From assembly GCF_001672915.1 (NCBI RefSeq), contig NZ_LZKR01000209.1, forward strand, positions 1-64,000: a stretch of 64,000 bases of DNA, in the 5' to 3' direction. The position numbers were made by a program, and so were the translations under genes. This DNA is from Mycobacterium sp. 1245805.9 (GTDB lineage: Bacteria > Actinomycetota > Actinomycetes > Mycobacteriales > Mycobacteriaceae). Under the pieces are notes generated by a model that worked only from the letters and a program-made list of their open reading frames with translations, searched no databases and had not been told where the DNA came from. This document shows, one piece after another, positions 33,181 to 41,648 of this stretch. Positions within the stretch are counted from its first letter, which is position 1, and every line of letters starts with the position of its first letter.

Positions 33181-34254
33181 ATGCAACAGTCGCCCGGCAC
33201 TGACGCCGACCGCACCGCACCCACACCGCGGCGGTGGCGGCACCGCCGACATGCCCTCATCGCCGCGCTCGTGCTGCCTGCCGTTGGGGCCATCGGCCTC
33301 ACCGGATGCAGCAAGACCCCTCCGACTTACCGGGTTACCGCCACGGTGGCCGTTGGCAAGTCGGTGTCGGGGGTGGCGGTGGACCCGGGCACCCACACCG
33401 TCTACGTCACCAACGGCGACGACAACACGCTGTCGGTGATCGACGCCTCGACACGCACCGTCACCGCCACCGTGCCCGTCGGCAAGCCGTTCTCTGGCCC
33501 GGAGGGGGTTGCGGTGGACCCGGGCACCCACACCGTCTACGTCACTAACTACGGCGTCACGGTGTCGGTGATCGACGCCTCAACGCGCACCGTGACCGCC
33601 ACCGTGCCCGTCAGCACGGGCCCAGGCGAGAACCCGGCGGGGGTGGCGGTGGATCCGGGCACTCACACCGTCTACGTCGGTCGACTTCAAACGGCGGCTG
33701 CCCACATGGGCGACTACGACGGCACGGTCTCGGTGATCGACGGACCGACGCGCACCGTCAGCGCCACTGTGACCGTCGGCAAGCAACTACACGAGGTGGC
33801 GGTGGACCCGGGCACCCACACCGTCTACGCCACCAACGCCCAGGACAACACGGTCTCGGTGATCGACGCCTCGACGCATGCGGTCGTCGCCACCGTGCCC
33901 GTCGGCAAGAACCCGAGCGGGGTGGCGGTGGACCCGGGCACCCACACCGTCTACGTCACCAACGGCGACGACGGGACGGTGTCGGCGATCGACGCCTCCA
34001 CGCGCACCGTCAGCGCCACCGTGCCCGTCGGCAAGCACCCCGCTGGGGTCGCGGTGGACCCGGGCACCCACACCGTCTACGTCGCCAACAACCGCGACAA
34101 CACGGTGTCGGTGATCGACGCCTCCACGCGCACCGTCAGCGTCACCGTGCCGGTCGGCAAGCACCCGGGCAGGGTGGCAGTGGACCCGGGCACCCACACC
34201 GCCTACGTCACCAACGGCGGCGACAAAACCGTGTCGGTGATCGAATCTCGATAG
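33181..34254 (+). CDS. exported lipoprotein with seven YVTN repeats (YncE-like propeller)
   Basis: A 357-aa protein. A basic N-terminus (TPRRWRHRRH), hydrophobic segment and lipobox IGLTGC (Cys near 43) precede seven repeats built on GVAVDPGTHTVYVTN, then TVSVIDASTRTVSATVPVG. Seven YVTN blades would close a seven-bladed propeller as in YncE and archaeal surface-layer proteins. The repeat DNA is nearly identical between blades, so recent internal duplication is likely. Repeat 3 contains an insertion (RLQTAAAHMGDYDG). The lipobox context (GCSKTPP) is the same as in the preceding gene. GGAAAGGAAG lies upstream of ATG 33181. Confidence 0.88.
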   Translation: MQQSPGTDADRTAPTPRRWRHRRHALIAALVLPAVGAIGLTGCSKTPPTYRVTATVAVGKSVSGVAVDPGTHTVYVTNGDDNTLSVIDASTRTVTATVPVGKPFSGPEGVAVDPGTHTVYVTNYGVTVSVIDASTRTVTATVPVSTGPGENPAGVAVDPGTHTVYVGRLQTAAAHMGDYDGTVSVIDGPTRTVSATVTVGKQLHEVAVDPGTHTVYATNAQDNTVSVIDASTHAVVATVPVGKNPSGVAVDPGTHTVYVTNGDDGTVSAIDASTRTVSATVPVGKHPAGVAVDPGTHTVYVANNRDNTVSVIDASTRTVSVTVPVGKHPGRVAVDPGTHTAYVTNGGDKTVSVIESR

Positions 34255-34358
34255 TGGTGTGCGCCGGTGTCTGGGGGCGACGGATTGTCTTGTCCGCCAA
34301 GGATCGTGGGGTATAAGACCTGTACCAAACCCGGCGGTGTTCGTGCAGGTCAGAAGGG

Positions 34359-34430
34359 TGGTCCCGGCTGGGATCGAACCAGCGACCTTCCGCGTGTGAA
34401 GCGGACGCTCTTCCACTGAGCCACGGGACC
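34359..34430 (-). tRNA. tRNA-Val (CAC)
   Basis: A 72-nt cloverleaf on the minus strand. The acceptor arm is GGTCCCG/CGGGACC, the anticodon stem TCCGC/GCGGA with loop TTCACAC, so the anticodon is CAC. The T arm has GCTGG-TTCGATC-CCAGC. It reads GTG codons. Confidence 0.95.
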
Positions 34431-34605
34431 CGGCGCCGAGGGGCGAACGACGAAGAAGACTAGCACGAAGCGGGCATCGCCCTACGCGCCGCGTGCGTCG
34501 GCGGGCGCGCTAGCCTAGAGCCGCAACGTAAAAGAGATTTGTGCGGGCCCGCTCAGGTGGACTATCGTCGTCCTTCGCACCGGGCGACGATCTCGCCCGT
34601 TGCGC

Positions 34606-34678
34606 GCGGACGTAGCGCAGTTGGTAGCGCATCACCTTGCCAAGGTGAGGGTCGCGGGTTCGAATCCCGTCGTCCGCT
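34606..34678 (+). tRNA. tRNA-Gly (GCC)
   Basis: A 73-nt cloverleaf. The acceptor arm is GCGGACG/CGTCCGC, the anticodon stem TCACC/GGTGA with loop TTGCCAA (anticodon GCC), and the T arm GCGGG-TTCGAAT-CCCGT. First of three tRNA genes in a row on the plus strand. Confidence 0.96.
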
Positions 34679-34708
34679 CGAAGGTGCAAGTGGCATCAAT
34701 CCCCCAGC

Positions 34709-34779
34709 GGTGGAGTGGCCGAGTGGTGAGGCAACGGCCTGCAAAGCCGTGCACACGGGTTCGATTCCCGTCTCCACCT
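34709..34779 (+). tRNA. tRNA-Cys (GCA)
   Basis: A 71-nt cloverleaf. The acceptor arm is GGTGGAG/CTCCACC, the anticodon stem ACGGC/GCCGT with loop CTGCAAA (anticodon GCA), and the T arm ACGGG-TTCGATT-CCCGT. Confidence 0.96.
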
Positions 34780-34796
34780 CCAAATTTGTCCCCCCG

Positions 34797-34871
34797 GCGC
34801 GATTAGCTCAGCGGGAGAGCGCTTCCCTGACACGGAAGAGGTCACTGGTTCAATCCCAGTATCGCGCACCA
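34797..34871 (+). tRNA. tRNA-Val (GAC)
   Basis: The acceptor arm is GCGCGAT/ATCGCGC, the anticodon stem CTTCC/GGAAG with loop CTGACAC (anticodon GAC), the T arm ACTGG-TTCAATC-CCAGT. Discriminator A and an encoded CCA (34869-34871) follow, unlike the other three genes here. Confidence 0.96.
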
Positions 34872-34898
34872 GAGTTCTTGCAGTTCAGAGCGCGTTTA

Positions 34899-35342
34899 TC
34901 AGGGCGCCTTCACCAGTCGGAAGCTCAAGGAATATGACTGCGGCGGATGGTCGCAGACGCCCCGGTTTTGGACGACTTGGACCGTGCCGGTCAGTGTGTT
35001 CGCATCCCACATGTAGTGCGCGTTCGCCGCGTTGCCTTCCGTGACACCGCCCTTGCACACGATGTCCTCGGTGCTGTCGATCGTCCATTGACCATCCACC
35101 AACATCGCCCGGCCGCTAAGGCCGGTCGCCGGGCTCGACATGTCGGCGCACCCGTCACCGCACGGCGTGAAGTACCAGTTCTCGGTAAACGTGCGGCCGG
35201 CGCCCGGATCGGTAGTGGTCTTGAGGTAGTGGCCGCTCATCACGGGAGCGGCCGACGCGGGAGCGGGCGCCCCGACAGCGACGGCGGTGAGGGTGGCCGC
35301 GGTGGCAAAACTTCGGGCGGCCGTTCGATCAGCCCACGACAC
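34899..35342 (-). CDS. secreted hypothetical protein
   Basis: A 147-aa exported protein. A signal peptide (ATAATLTAVAVGAPAPASAA, cleavage after ASA) is followed by about 115 residues rich in beta strands with four Cys (PCGDGCAD, IVCKGG, GVCDHP), which could form two disulfides. The pattern of a tryptophan-bearing strand then a central DGQWTIDS resembles the protein at 36181-36681 in general build. GTG 35342 is the start. The function is unknown. Confidence 0.75.
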   Translation of the reverse strand: MSWADRTAARSFATAATLTAVAVGAPAPASAAPVMSGHYLKTTTDPGAGRTFTENWYFTPCGDGCADMSSPATGLSGRAMLVDGQWTIDSTEDIVCKGGVTEGNAANAHYMWDANTLTGTVQVVQNRGVCDHPPQSYSLSFRLVKAP

Positions 35343-35408
35343 GCGTTTAGCTTGGCACCGCCACGGCCCGCGTGGCGGTGCGAGCAGCCGTTTGCTTACC
35401 CTCCTTCA

Positions 35409-35798
35409 ATGCAGGGCAAGAAAATCGCGATCGCGGGCGCGGCGATAGTTCTCGCAGGTTGCGGCGGGTCGGGTAAGACAGCAACGACGGTGACGTCTGC
35501 GGTGGAAATCACGAAGACAGTCACCGTGACCGCTCCCCCGCCACCGTTCGCCCCCAGGACCGTCATCGAAACCGACGGCACCTATCGCGTCGGCATCGAC
35601 ATCGTGGCGGGCACCTACCGCTCCGGGGGTCCCAGCCCGGAAAGAGGATCCGACTGCTATTGGGCGCGGCTGAGCAGCCTGAATTCGACCCACATCATCG
35701 ACAGCGACATCGGCACCGGCCCTCAGGTGGTGATGATCGCGCCCACCGACAAGGCGTTCTTGACGCGCAGCTGCCAAACCTGGCACAAGACCGACTGA
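35409..35798 (+). CDS. small exported lipoprotein
   Basis: A 129-aa protein. MQGKKIAIAGAAIVLAGC is a short lipoprotein signal with lipobox VLAGC near residue 18. A Thr-rich linker (TTVTSAVEITKTVTVTAP) is followed by a compact domain with TYRVGIDIVAGTYRS, a form seen in actinobacterial surface proteins of unknown role. Two Cys (SDCYW, RSCQTW) may pair. I start at ATG 35409; upstream open frame lies across the divergent gene. Confidence 0.78.
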   Translation: MQGKKIAIAGAAIVLAGCGGSGKTATTVTSAVEITKTVTVTAPPPPFAPRTVIETDGTYRVGIDIVAGTYRSGGPSPERGSDCYWARLSSLNSTHIIDSDIGTGPQVVMIAPTDKAFLTRSCQTWHKTD

Positions 35799-35819
35799 GC
35801 TGCGTTCACAGCGTCGCGG

Positions 35820-36104
35820 TTACGGGTTCTCCTCGATGACGCACTGCACAATCGTGGCGGCCGTCTGCTGGTCGAATCCCAACCGCGCCACCTTCTGGGC
35901 CTCCGCGTCGGGGGAAACACCAGATTTGAGGTCCTGCTCAATAACTCCGGCGCGCTGGAAGTTTTGTGGGTCCGGTTCCCCCAGCGGGAGTTGCTTGATG
36001 CCGCCGACGCAGCGAGTGAAACCGCTGTAATCAGCGTGAGCGGGCGACGCCCCGAGCAGCGCAATAGCCACGCCGACCGCCGCGGCGACATAGGTGAAAC
36101 GCAT
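35820..36104 (-). CDS. small secreted hypothetical protein
   Basis: A 94-aa protein. The signal peptide (YVAAAVGVAIALLGASPAHA) ends at AHA. The mature part has two Cys (FTRCVGG, IVQCVIEE) and a helical C-terminus. It resembles the small secreted mycobacterial proteins around DUF732 in size and build, but the DUF732 motif is not clear. ATG 36104 starts the signal peptide; upstream frame is ignored. Confidence 0.72.
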   Translation of the reverse strand: MRFTYVAAAVGVAIALLGASPAHADYSGFTRCVGGIKQLPLGEPDPQNFQRAGVIEQDLKSGVSPDAEAQKVARLGFDQQTAATIVQCVIEENP

Positions 36105-36180
36105 GGTCGCATCGTATCGCCGCGCTTGCCGCCGGCAAAGAACTAAACGAACCCCATTGCAGCGCAATCGCTTAGGCAAT

Positions 36181-36681
36181 TCACGCCCGCTCGGCCCTCA
36201 TGTCCATGTCGATCGTGCCCTGGCACGCGCCGCTGAGGATCTCCGTGTGCATGACGCCCGACAGCGACCCGTCGGATTGGGGCGTGTAGCGCACGGTGGA
36301 GTGGGCCGGATTCCATTGGATGCTGGTGTCGGGCATCATGCAGTCCCACTGAAAATCGCTGACCTGCGTCCACGACGACCCGTCCCAGGTGAATTGGACC
36401 GGTTGCGGAACCGTCGGGTTGCTCGGCGGGGGGCCGCTGACGATAGTGGCGACGCATTTTCCGCTCGAACAGCTCGAGCGGAATCCGTAGGTATCGGTGT
36501 GCTGCACCTCGGGGTCACCGACCGCCATGCTGGTCCCGGATTTCGGGCCGACCATGAACGTGATCGCGTAGGTGCCGTTCCACGACGCGGCGTCCGCGGA
36601 CGCGGTCGGGGCAAATGACAGGGCGATAGCGAGCGGTGCGGCACACAAACCAACAAGACCGCTGCGACCATTTGGGGTCAT
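36181..36681 (-). CDS. secreted hypothetical protein
   Basis: A 166-aa exported protein. The signal peptide spans about residues 8-29 (GLCAAPLAIALSFAPTASA). The mature part is beta-rich: GTYAITFMVGPKSGTSMAV, SSCSSGKCVATIVSG, VQFTWDGSSWTQ, with Cys pairs (SSCSSGKC, WDCMMPD, GACQGT). This layout occurs in a mycobacterial family of unknown function. It is one of four consecutive minus-strand secreted small proteins in 35.8-37.2 kb and at 34.9 kb. Confidence 0.78.
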   Translation of the reverse strand: MTPNGRSGLVGLCAAPLAIALSFAPTASADAASWNGTYAITFMVGPKSGTSMAVGDPEVQHTDTYGFRSSCSSGKCVATIVSGPPPSNPTVPQPVQFTWDGSSWTQVSDFQWDCMMPDTSIQWNPAHSTVRYTPQSDGSLSGVMHTEILSGACQGTIDMDMRAERA

Positions 36682-36802
36682 CGGCTTCTCCTCTCAGCCC
36701 GCGACAACTGCGGAACCAGAGCGAAGTGCATATACCCGATCTTTACCCTTATTCCACTCCGGAAAAAGGGACGGGACTGTTTTGCCGTCGGCTAGGGACC
36801 GC

Positions 36803-37150
36803 TCAGCAATGAGCCGCCCAGCATCGCTGCAGCGGGCAATAGGTCGCATGCGCGATTCTCACCATGGATCCGATTTCTCCGAACGTGACGTTTCTCGGGT
36901 CCAAGGTGGAGTGGATGTTTTGCGTGATCTGGTCGTACGTCCAACCCCAGCCGAGGTCGTCGCAGATGAGCCGCCCCATCGCGGTCAGGGCCTCGTCATG
37001 GTCCGGCGGCCAATTGAAGCCGGCGGCGCGCAGTTGGGACAGGTACGCGTCATCGACGGGATCGGCTGTCGCGATCGCCGCACCGGAAACCAAGGCGGCG
37101 CCGGTCATGACGGGGACGGCCAGGGCGGCCAGCCAGCGAGGTGCGGACAT
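36803..37150 (-). CDS. DUF732 secreted protein
   Basis: A 115-aa protein. Signal peptide LAALAVPVMTGAALVSGAAI ends near ATA-DP. The DUF732 core is DDAYLSQLRAAGFNW, then CDDLGWGWTYDQI and a final HATYCPLQ; the two Cys are conserved in the family. DUF732 proteins are small exported mycobacterial proteins of unknown role. The extra Cys near the C-terminus (RCWAAHC) are unusual. Confidence 0.85.
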   Translation of the reverse strand: MSAPRWLAALAVPVMTGAALVSGAAIATADPVDDAYLSQLRAAGFNWPPDHDEALTAMGRLICDDLGWGWTYDQITQNIHSTLDPRNVTFGEIGSMVRIAHATYCPLQRCWAAHC

Positions 37151-37258
37151 TTGCTGCGCTCTCTTTCTCCTCGGCGTTGAGGTTGCCGTAGCAGAATAGA
37201 GACAGCCGGGAAAAAGCAGATTATGCGCAGCTGAATAGTCGGCTTTTTGGGAGATTAT

Positions 37259-37561
37259 CTACGCGGCGTGCGGATGGTGCGACAGCGCTTGCGCCGGAGC
37301 CTCTTTCGCGTCGTATCCGTCCGCCCACTCCGGGCGAAGATGGGTCACCGGGGCCGGGTGTGCCTTGTCGCGGTCCCAAAGACGCTCAATTTTGCGGTAG
37401 ATCCACGCGATCGACGCCACCACCGCGACCGCGGCCGCCAAGACCGCCACCGCGTCGCCGAAGGCAATCAACAGGATGATGGCGCCGAAGATCCAGAACG
37501 CGGCGGCCTCCAGGTCGCGGGTCCCGTGGTGTCCACCGAACGTGGTCGTGATGTGCCGCAT
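37259..37561 (-). CDS. small membrane protein
   Basis: A 100-aa protein. Two hydrophobic segments (about 18-52, AAAFWIFGAIILLIAFGDAV and AVAVVASIAWIYR) are followed by a basic, His-rich tail (ALSHHPHAA). GAGGCAGAC precedes ATG 37561; the frame could extend to 37642. Not recognised. Confidence 0.68.
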   Translation of the reverse strand: MRHITTTFGGHHGTRDLEAAAFWIFGAIILLIAFGDAVAVLAAAVAVVASIAWIYRKIERLWDRDKAHPAPVTHLRPEWADGYDAKEAPAQALSHHPHAA

Positions 37562-37686
37562 GTCTGCCTCGCTCCGATCCGGGTCGCCGCCTGATGCGAC
37601 AACCGTCTCGTGCAACACCGCAGCGACAGCAGGGCTGCCCAATCGTGACCGACGTCACGGGGGCGGATCACCCGATGAAGCGACGC

Positions 37687-37965
37687 CTATTCGTCGCCTT
37701 CCTCGTCGTGGTCCTCTTCGACGTCGGCGTCTTCGTAGTCCTCGTCTTCGTCGTCGAAGACGTCCAGCTCGAGGTCGAGGGGGTCGTCGCCAAATGGGTC
37801 GACCACGTATTGCTGCCAGTAGCCCGGGGAGAAGTAGATCTTGTCCGCGTGGTCGACGTCGTCGCCGACCTCGACCATCAGGATTCCGTCTTTGATGTCG
37901 TAGCTGAATGCGTTGGGGTATTGGACACCGCCGTCGGCGGTTCGGATGTGAACGTCATATGCCAC
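37687..37965 (-). CDS. acidic-tailed hypothetical protein
   Basis: A 92-aa protein. Residues 1-58 form a compact domain (VQYPNAFSYDIKDGILMVEV, then HADKIYFSPGYWQQYVVDP). The last ~33 residues are almost all Asp and Glu (DDEDEDYEDADVEEDHDEEG). No signal peptide is seen. The start is GTG 37965. Such tails can mimic nucleic acid or bind basic partners; the function is unknown. Confidence 0.72.
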   Translation of the reverse strand: MAYDVHIRTADGGVQYPNAFSYDIKDGILMVEVGDDVDHADKIYFSPGYWQQYVVDPFGDDPLDLELDVFDDEDEDYEDADVEEDHDEEGDE

Positions 37966-37993
37966 GGGCGGAAGTCTACGGAGTCGGCGGGGG

Positions 37994-39163
37994 CTAGGCG
38001 CAACTCGAGGCGGCGCCTTCGAGCAGATCGGCGGCGCGGGCAACGCTTTCGGCGGAGGTGGTCATCCGGGCGGCGACGTCGCGGGCGCGTGCGGCGTAGT
38101 CCGGGGCGAGGATGCGGCGCAGGTCCGCGACCAGCGACTCCTGCGTCGTCGTCGAAAGCTGGCGGGCGGCACCGACTTTCAGCCGTTCCAGGCCGGCCGC
38201 CCACAGCGGCTGGTCCAGCCAGAGCCACAGCGCCAGGGCCGGAATTCCCGCCCGTAGGCCCGCCGCCGTCACACCGGCGCCCCCATGATGCACGACGGCG
38301 CGGCAAGCTCGCAGCACGACCGCATGATTGACCGCATCCACGATCTTGACGTGATCGGGGCGCGGCAGATCGGCAAAGTCGTTGGGGCCGCTGCAAATTA
38401 GCGCCCGCTCCCCCAGCTGCCCGCAGGCCGCGCCGACCATGGCGACCAGGTCCGCCGGGGCCGAGACCGGCGTGCTGCCCAAGCCGAAGCAGATCGGCGG
38501 CGTCCCCGCGGCGATCCAGGACAGCACCTCGTCGTCGGCGTCGGCGGGCAACTCGAGCGTCAGCGCGCCGACGAAGGGGCGCCAGCCGTCCGACTCCACC
38601 CATTCGGACGCCGGCCCGGGCAGGCAGAGCTCGTCGTAGGCCTGGATCTCCAGCGACGACGGGGGCGGGGCCGCTTCCGGCAGGCCGAGCGAGCGGCGCT
38701 GGGCCGCCGCGACGTCCTTGACCAAGTTCGAATACAGCACCCCGGCGGAGTACACGCGCGTCGGGAAGAAATGCAGCGCCGCCAGCGGAATGCCGCGATG
38801 CTCCGCGACGATGGCGGCCAGCTCCTGCTCGTTGAAGCCCGCCAACAGCAGGTCGGCGTCGGCTGCCAGCGACGTCAGCGCGGCGGTCTTGTCCGCCCAC
38901 ACCCTGGTGAGTTGCTCCATGACTTCGGGCAACGCGGCGAACGGGTTATCCACCTTGCGAACGAATCGCTCGGCGGAGTCCATCCGCTCGCGCGTGTCCT
39001 CCCCGTAGGCGACCGCGGTGAGCCCCGCCGACTCGACGAAGCCGAGCTTGTCGGGCGAGACCGCCATGCGAACCTCGTGGCCCCGGCGCAGCAGCTCACG
39101 CCCGACCGCCACGCACGGCTCGACATCGCCCCTGCTTCCGTAGCCGGCCACCACGAACTTCAC
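37994..39163 (-). CDS. glycosyltransferase, GT1/MGT type
   Basis: A 389-aa GT-B enzyme. The N-terminal domain starts MKFVVAGYGSRGDVEPCVAV, typical of UGT-like enzymes acting on sterols, macrolides or glycopeptidolipids. The C-terminal nucleotide-sugar domain has CFGLGSTPV, VKIVDAVNHAVVLRACRAVV and HHGGAGVTAAGLRAGIPALA. It resembles Rv1524/Rv1526c and the Rtf/Gtf enzymes of glycopeptidolipid synthesis. It is alone here, so the acceptor is unknown. Confidence 0.9.
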   Translation of the reverse strand: MKFVVAGYGSRGDVEPCVAVGRELLRRGHEVRMAVSPDKLGFVESAGLTAVAYGEDTRERMDSAERFVRKVDNPFAALPEVMEQLTRVWADKTAALTSLAADADLLLAGFNEQELAAIVAEHRGIPLAALHFFPTRVYSAGVLYSNLVKDVAAAQRRSLGLPEAAPPPSSLEIQAYDELCLPGPASEWVESDGWRPFVGALTLELPADADDEVLSWIAAGTPPICFGLGSTPVSAPADLVAMVGAACGQLGERALICSGPNDFADLPRPDHVKIVDAVNHAVVLRACRAVVHHGGAGVTAAGLRAGIPALALWLWLDQPLWAAGLERLKVGAARQLSTTTQESLVADLRRILAPDYAARARDVAARMTTSAESVARAADLLEGAASSCA

Positions 39164-39213
39164 GGACGGAACCTAACGCACGGAAGTAGTAGCAAGGTCG
39201 TAGCCTGGGCGGT

Positions 39214-40134
39214 ATGCACGTGATCAACGGAGTCCGCGACCCCGCGGCGAGCTTCCCCCTCGAGACCCTGGCCGACGACGCGGGCGAGCGCCGCCAGGCC
39301 AACCGCGCCGTCGCCGTCAGCGCGGTCGGGTTGGCGCTGACCGGCCTCGTCGAACTGGCCATCGCGCTGGTGTCCGGGTCGGTGGCGCTGCTCGGCGACG
39401 CGCTACACAACCTGTCGGACGTCTCGACGAGCGCGCTGGTGTTCGTCGGTTTCCGGGCGTCCCGCAAGCTGCCCACCGAGCGCTATCCCTACGGCTACGA
39501 ACGCGCCGAGGACCTCGCCGGGATCGGTGTGGCCCTGGTGATTTGGGGCAGCGCCGCGGTCGCCGGGTTCGAGAGCGTCACGAAGCTGCTCCGCCACGGC
39601 GGGACCGGGCACCTGGGCTGGGGCATCGCGGCCGCCGCGGTGGGCATCGCGGGCAATCAGCTGGTGGCCCGCTACAAGCTGGCGGTGGGCCGGCGGATCC
39701 GCTCGGCGACCATGGTGGCCGACGCCAAGCATTCCTGGCTCGACGCGCTGTCCTCGGCCGGGGCGATGCTGGGGCTGATCGGCGTGGCGCTCGGCTGGGG
39801 CTGGGCGGACGCGGTCGCCGGAATCGTTGTCACGGCGTTCATCTGCCACGTCGGGTGGGAGGTGACCGCCGACATCGCGCACCGACTGCTCGACGGCGTC
39901 GACCCCGAGATCATCACGACGGCCGAGACCGCCGCCGCCTCGGTTCCGGGTGTCGTGCACGCGCATGCCCGGGCCCGCTGGACCGGGCGCACTCTACGGG
40001 TCGAGGTCGAGGGCTTCCTCGACCCGGAAATCCCACTCGCGCAGGCCGATCGGATCGGTCGCGGCGTGGCCGCGGCTTTGACACCACTGATCCCCGAGAT
40101 GCACAGCTTCAGCTGGACCGCGCGGGCCGCCTAA
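39214..40134 (+). CDS. cation diffusion facilitator (CDF) transporter
   Basis: A 306-aa inner-membrane metal exporter. Six hydrophobic segments lie between about residues 30 and 215. The metal site has H-x-x-x-D pairs in GDALHNLSDV (helix II) and DAKHSWLDA (helix V). The cytoplasmic C-terminal domain includes VPGVVHAHARARWTG. It probably exports zinc, iron or manganese. It ends four bases into the convergent hydrolase gene. Confidence 0.92.
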   Translation: MHVINGVRDPAASFPLETLADDAGERRQANRAVAVSAVGLALTGLVELAIALVSGSVALLGDALHNLSDVSTSALVFVGFRASRKLPTERYPYGYERAEDLAGIGVALVIWGSAAVAGFESVTKLLRHGGTGHLGWGIAAAAVGIAGNQLVARYKLAVGRRIRSATMVADAKHSWLDALSSAGAMLGLIGVALGWGWADAVAGIVVTAFICHVGWEVTADIAHRLLDGVDPEIITTAETAAASVPGVVHAHARARWTGRTLRVEVEGFLDPEIPLAQADRIGRGVAAALTPLIPEMHSFSWTARAA

Positions 40135-41084
40135 ACCCCTTGCGCCGGAAACGATTCGACGACCTTGATCAGCTCGTCGGGCGCTTCCCAGTTCAGCAGG
40201 TGTCCCGCGTCGGGCACCGTGACCAGGCGCGCACCGGGAATGCCCTCGGCGAGGCGGCGCGAATGACTGGTCGGGGTCGTGCGATCCGCGGAGCCGACCA
40301 TCACCGTGGTCGGTACCGATATTTCGCCCAGCCGCGGGTAGCGGTCCTCCTGCGAGAAGGCCCGCACGATCGGCAGCAGCGGCCCGTGTTCGTCCAGATG
40401 CTGGTTGAAGAAGTCGACGAACACCGAGACCATCACCGGTGACGGGTGCGTCCCGCATTGCGCGGCGCCGAACAGCATCGCGACGGTCTCGTTGCGCATC
40501 ATCCGTTGCAGCACGCCGTATTGCAGCAGCGGGATCTGCAGCCGGTTCTGCGGTGCGCCGTCCAGGATGCGGCCCGCCCAGGTGGCGAACAGCACGAGCC
40601 CGCGCAGCCGCGGCGCCACGTCGGCGTGGTCGAGCACGGCGCGGATGGTGACGAATCCGCCCATCGAGTGCCCGACGAGCACGCCGTCGCGAACGTCGAA
40701 GTGCGCCAGGACCGCGGCGAGGTCGGCCGCCATGGGCTCCGACCCGATGCCGTCGGAGCCTAGCGTGGAGCGCCCGTGGCCGCGCTGGTCGAACGCGATG
40801 ACGCGAAATCCCTTGGCCTGCAGCTCGTCCCACACGAAATTCCACTCGAGGACCCGGGCGGTGTAGCCGTGGACGAGGACCACCGGCGGGCCCTGCCCCG
40901 CGACCAACGCGTGCAGCACGGTCCCGTCGGGCCGGGTGATCGAGACATGCTCACCGTCCGGTTCGGCGGTGAGCCGCTCGCGCGGAAACGGGTCCGGGTT
41001 GCGCCGGATCCGCGCGGCTGCCGCTTGCGCGGCGCCCCAACCCAATAAACCGGCCGCCGACGCGATGCCAACCCTCTTGCGCAT
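40131..41084 (-). CDS. alpha/beta hydrolase
   Basis: A 317-aa hydrolase. The oxyanion region is VVLVHGYTARVLEW, the nucleophile elbow GHSMGG (Ser near 142), the acid Asp in VGSADRTTP (near 268) and the His in DAGHLLNWE (near 298); the triad is complete. The N-terminal hydrophobic stretch (GIASAAGLLGWGAAQAAAAR) may be an export or membrane signal. The substrate is unknown. Confidence 0.9.
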   Translation of the reverse strand: MRKRVGIASAAGLLGWGAAQAAAARIRRNPDPFPRERLTAEPDGEHVSITRPDGTVLHALVAGQGPPVVLVHGYTARVLEWNFVWDELQAKGFRVIAFDQRGHGRSTLGSDGIGSEPMAADLAAVLAHFDVRDGVLVGHSMGGFVTIRAVLDHADVAPRLRGLVLFATWAGRILDGAPQNRLQIPLLQYGVLQRMMRNETVAMLFGAAQCGTHPSPVMVSVFVDFFNQHLDEHGPLLPIVRAFSQEDRYPRLGEISVPTTVMVGSADRTTPTSHSRRLAEGIPGARLVTVPDAGHLLNWEAPDELIKVVESFPAQGV

Positions 41085-41116
41085 GGCTCATTATGGCGGG
41101 CCGGTTCGCGCCGAGG

Positions 41117-41476
41117 CTAGTCGCCGACCGCGCCCTCGGGCTTGGGGCCGCGGCCCTCGCCGGTGATGTACTTGGGGCAGTAGGCGCCGACGGCGATCAC
41201 CGTGAACTTGGCGGCGCCGTTGCCGGTAAAGCCGTTGCGCTGCTGAAGGTTTCCGATGATTTCGTCCTCGGTCGCCCCGGTGTCCTCCAGCTGGCACAGC
41301 GTCTTGGCGGCCGAGATGGCGGCCTTCGGATCCTGGTAGGAGATTCCGGCGAACTTGAGCGCGGTAAGGAAGTCCGCGTCGGTGGCGGGGTCCGCGTTGG
41401 GGTCCTCGTCGGCGTGCGCCGGCGCGGCCAGGCCGATCAGCACGACCAGGCTTGCCATCCCCCACAGGACTCTCAT
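41117..41476 (-). CDS. DUF732 secreted protein
   Basis: A 119-aa protein. Signal peptide VLWGMASLVVLIGLAAPAHA ends at AHA. The DUF732 core is DADFLTALKFAGISYQDPKA, then KTLCQLEDTGAT and AVGAYCPKY with the conserved Cys pair. A charged tail follows. ATG 41476 starts the signal peptide; frame to 41527 is ignored. Confidence 0.87.
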   Translation of the reverse strand: MRVLWGMASLVVLIGLAAPAHADEDPNADPATDADFLTALKFAGISYQDPKAAISAAKTLCQLEDTGATEDEIIGNLQQRNGFTGNGAAKFTVIAVGAYCPKYITGEGRGPKPEGAVGD

Positions 41477-41631
41477 GACGCTGCCATAGTCCCAGACTCG
41501 CGCTGTGCCCGCATCCCGGCATGGCAAGGGGTTTCCGGCTCAACTCGGCAGGCGTACGATCGAGCTACTGGGACCATTCAGATCCCATAATCGATGGGCC
41601 AGTCGACGGCCAATCTGATTTGCATCCGGAA

Positions 41632-41648
41632 GTGTTGATACACAACAC
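41632..41648. promoter_or_regulatory. Perfect dyad upstream of DUF5994 gene
   Basis: GTGTTG-ATACA-CAACAC is a perfect 6+5+6 inverted repeat in the 305-bp gap 41477-41781, which otherwise holds nothing recognisable. It lies 134 bases before ATG 41782. Which protein binds it is unknown. Confidence 0.45.

Noticed and set aside
34359-37260. Integrative element at the tRNA cluster
   Set aside because: No integrase, no repeated tRNA 3' end and no phage or conjugation genes were seen downstream.
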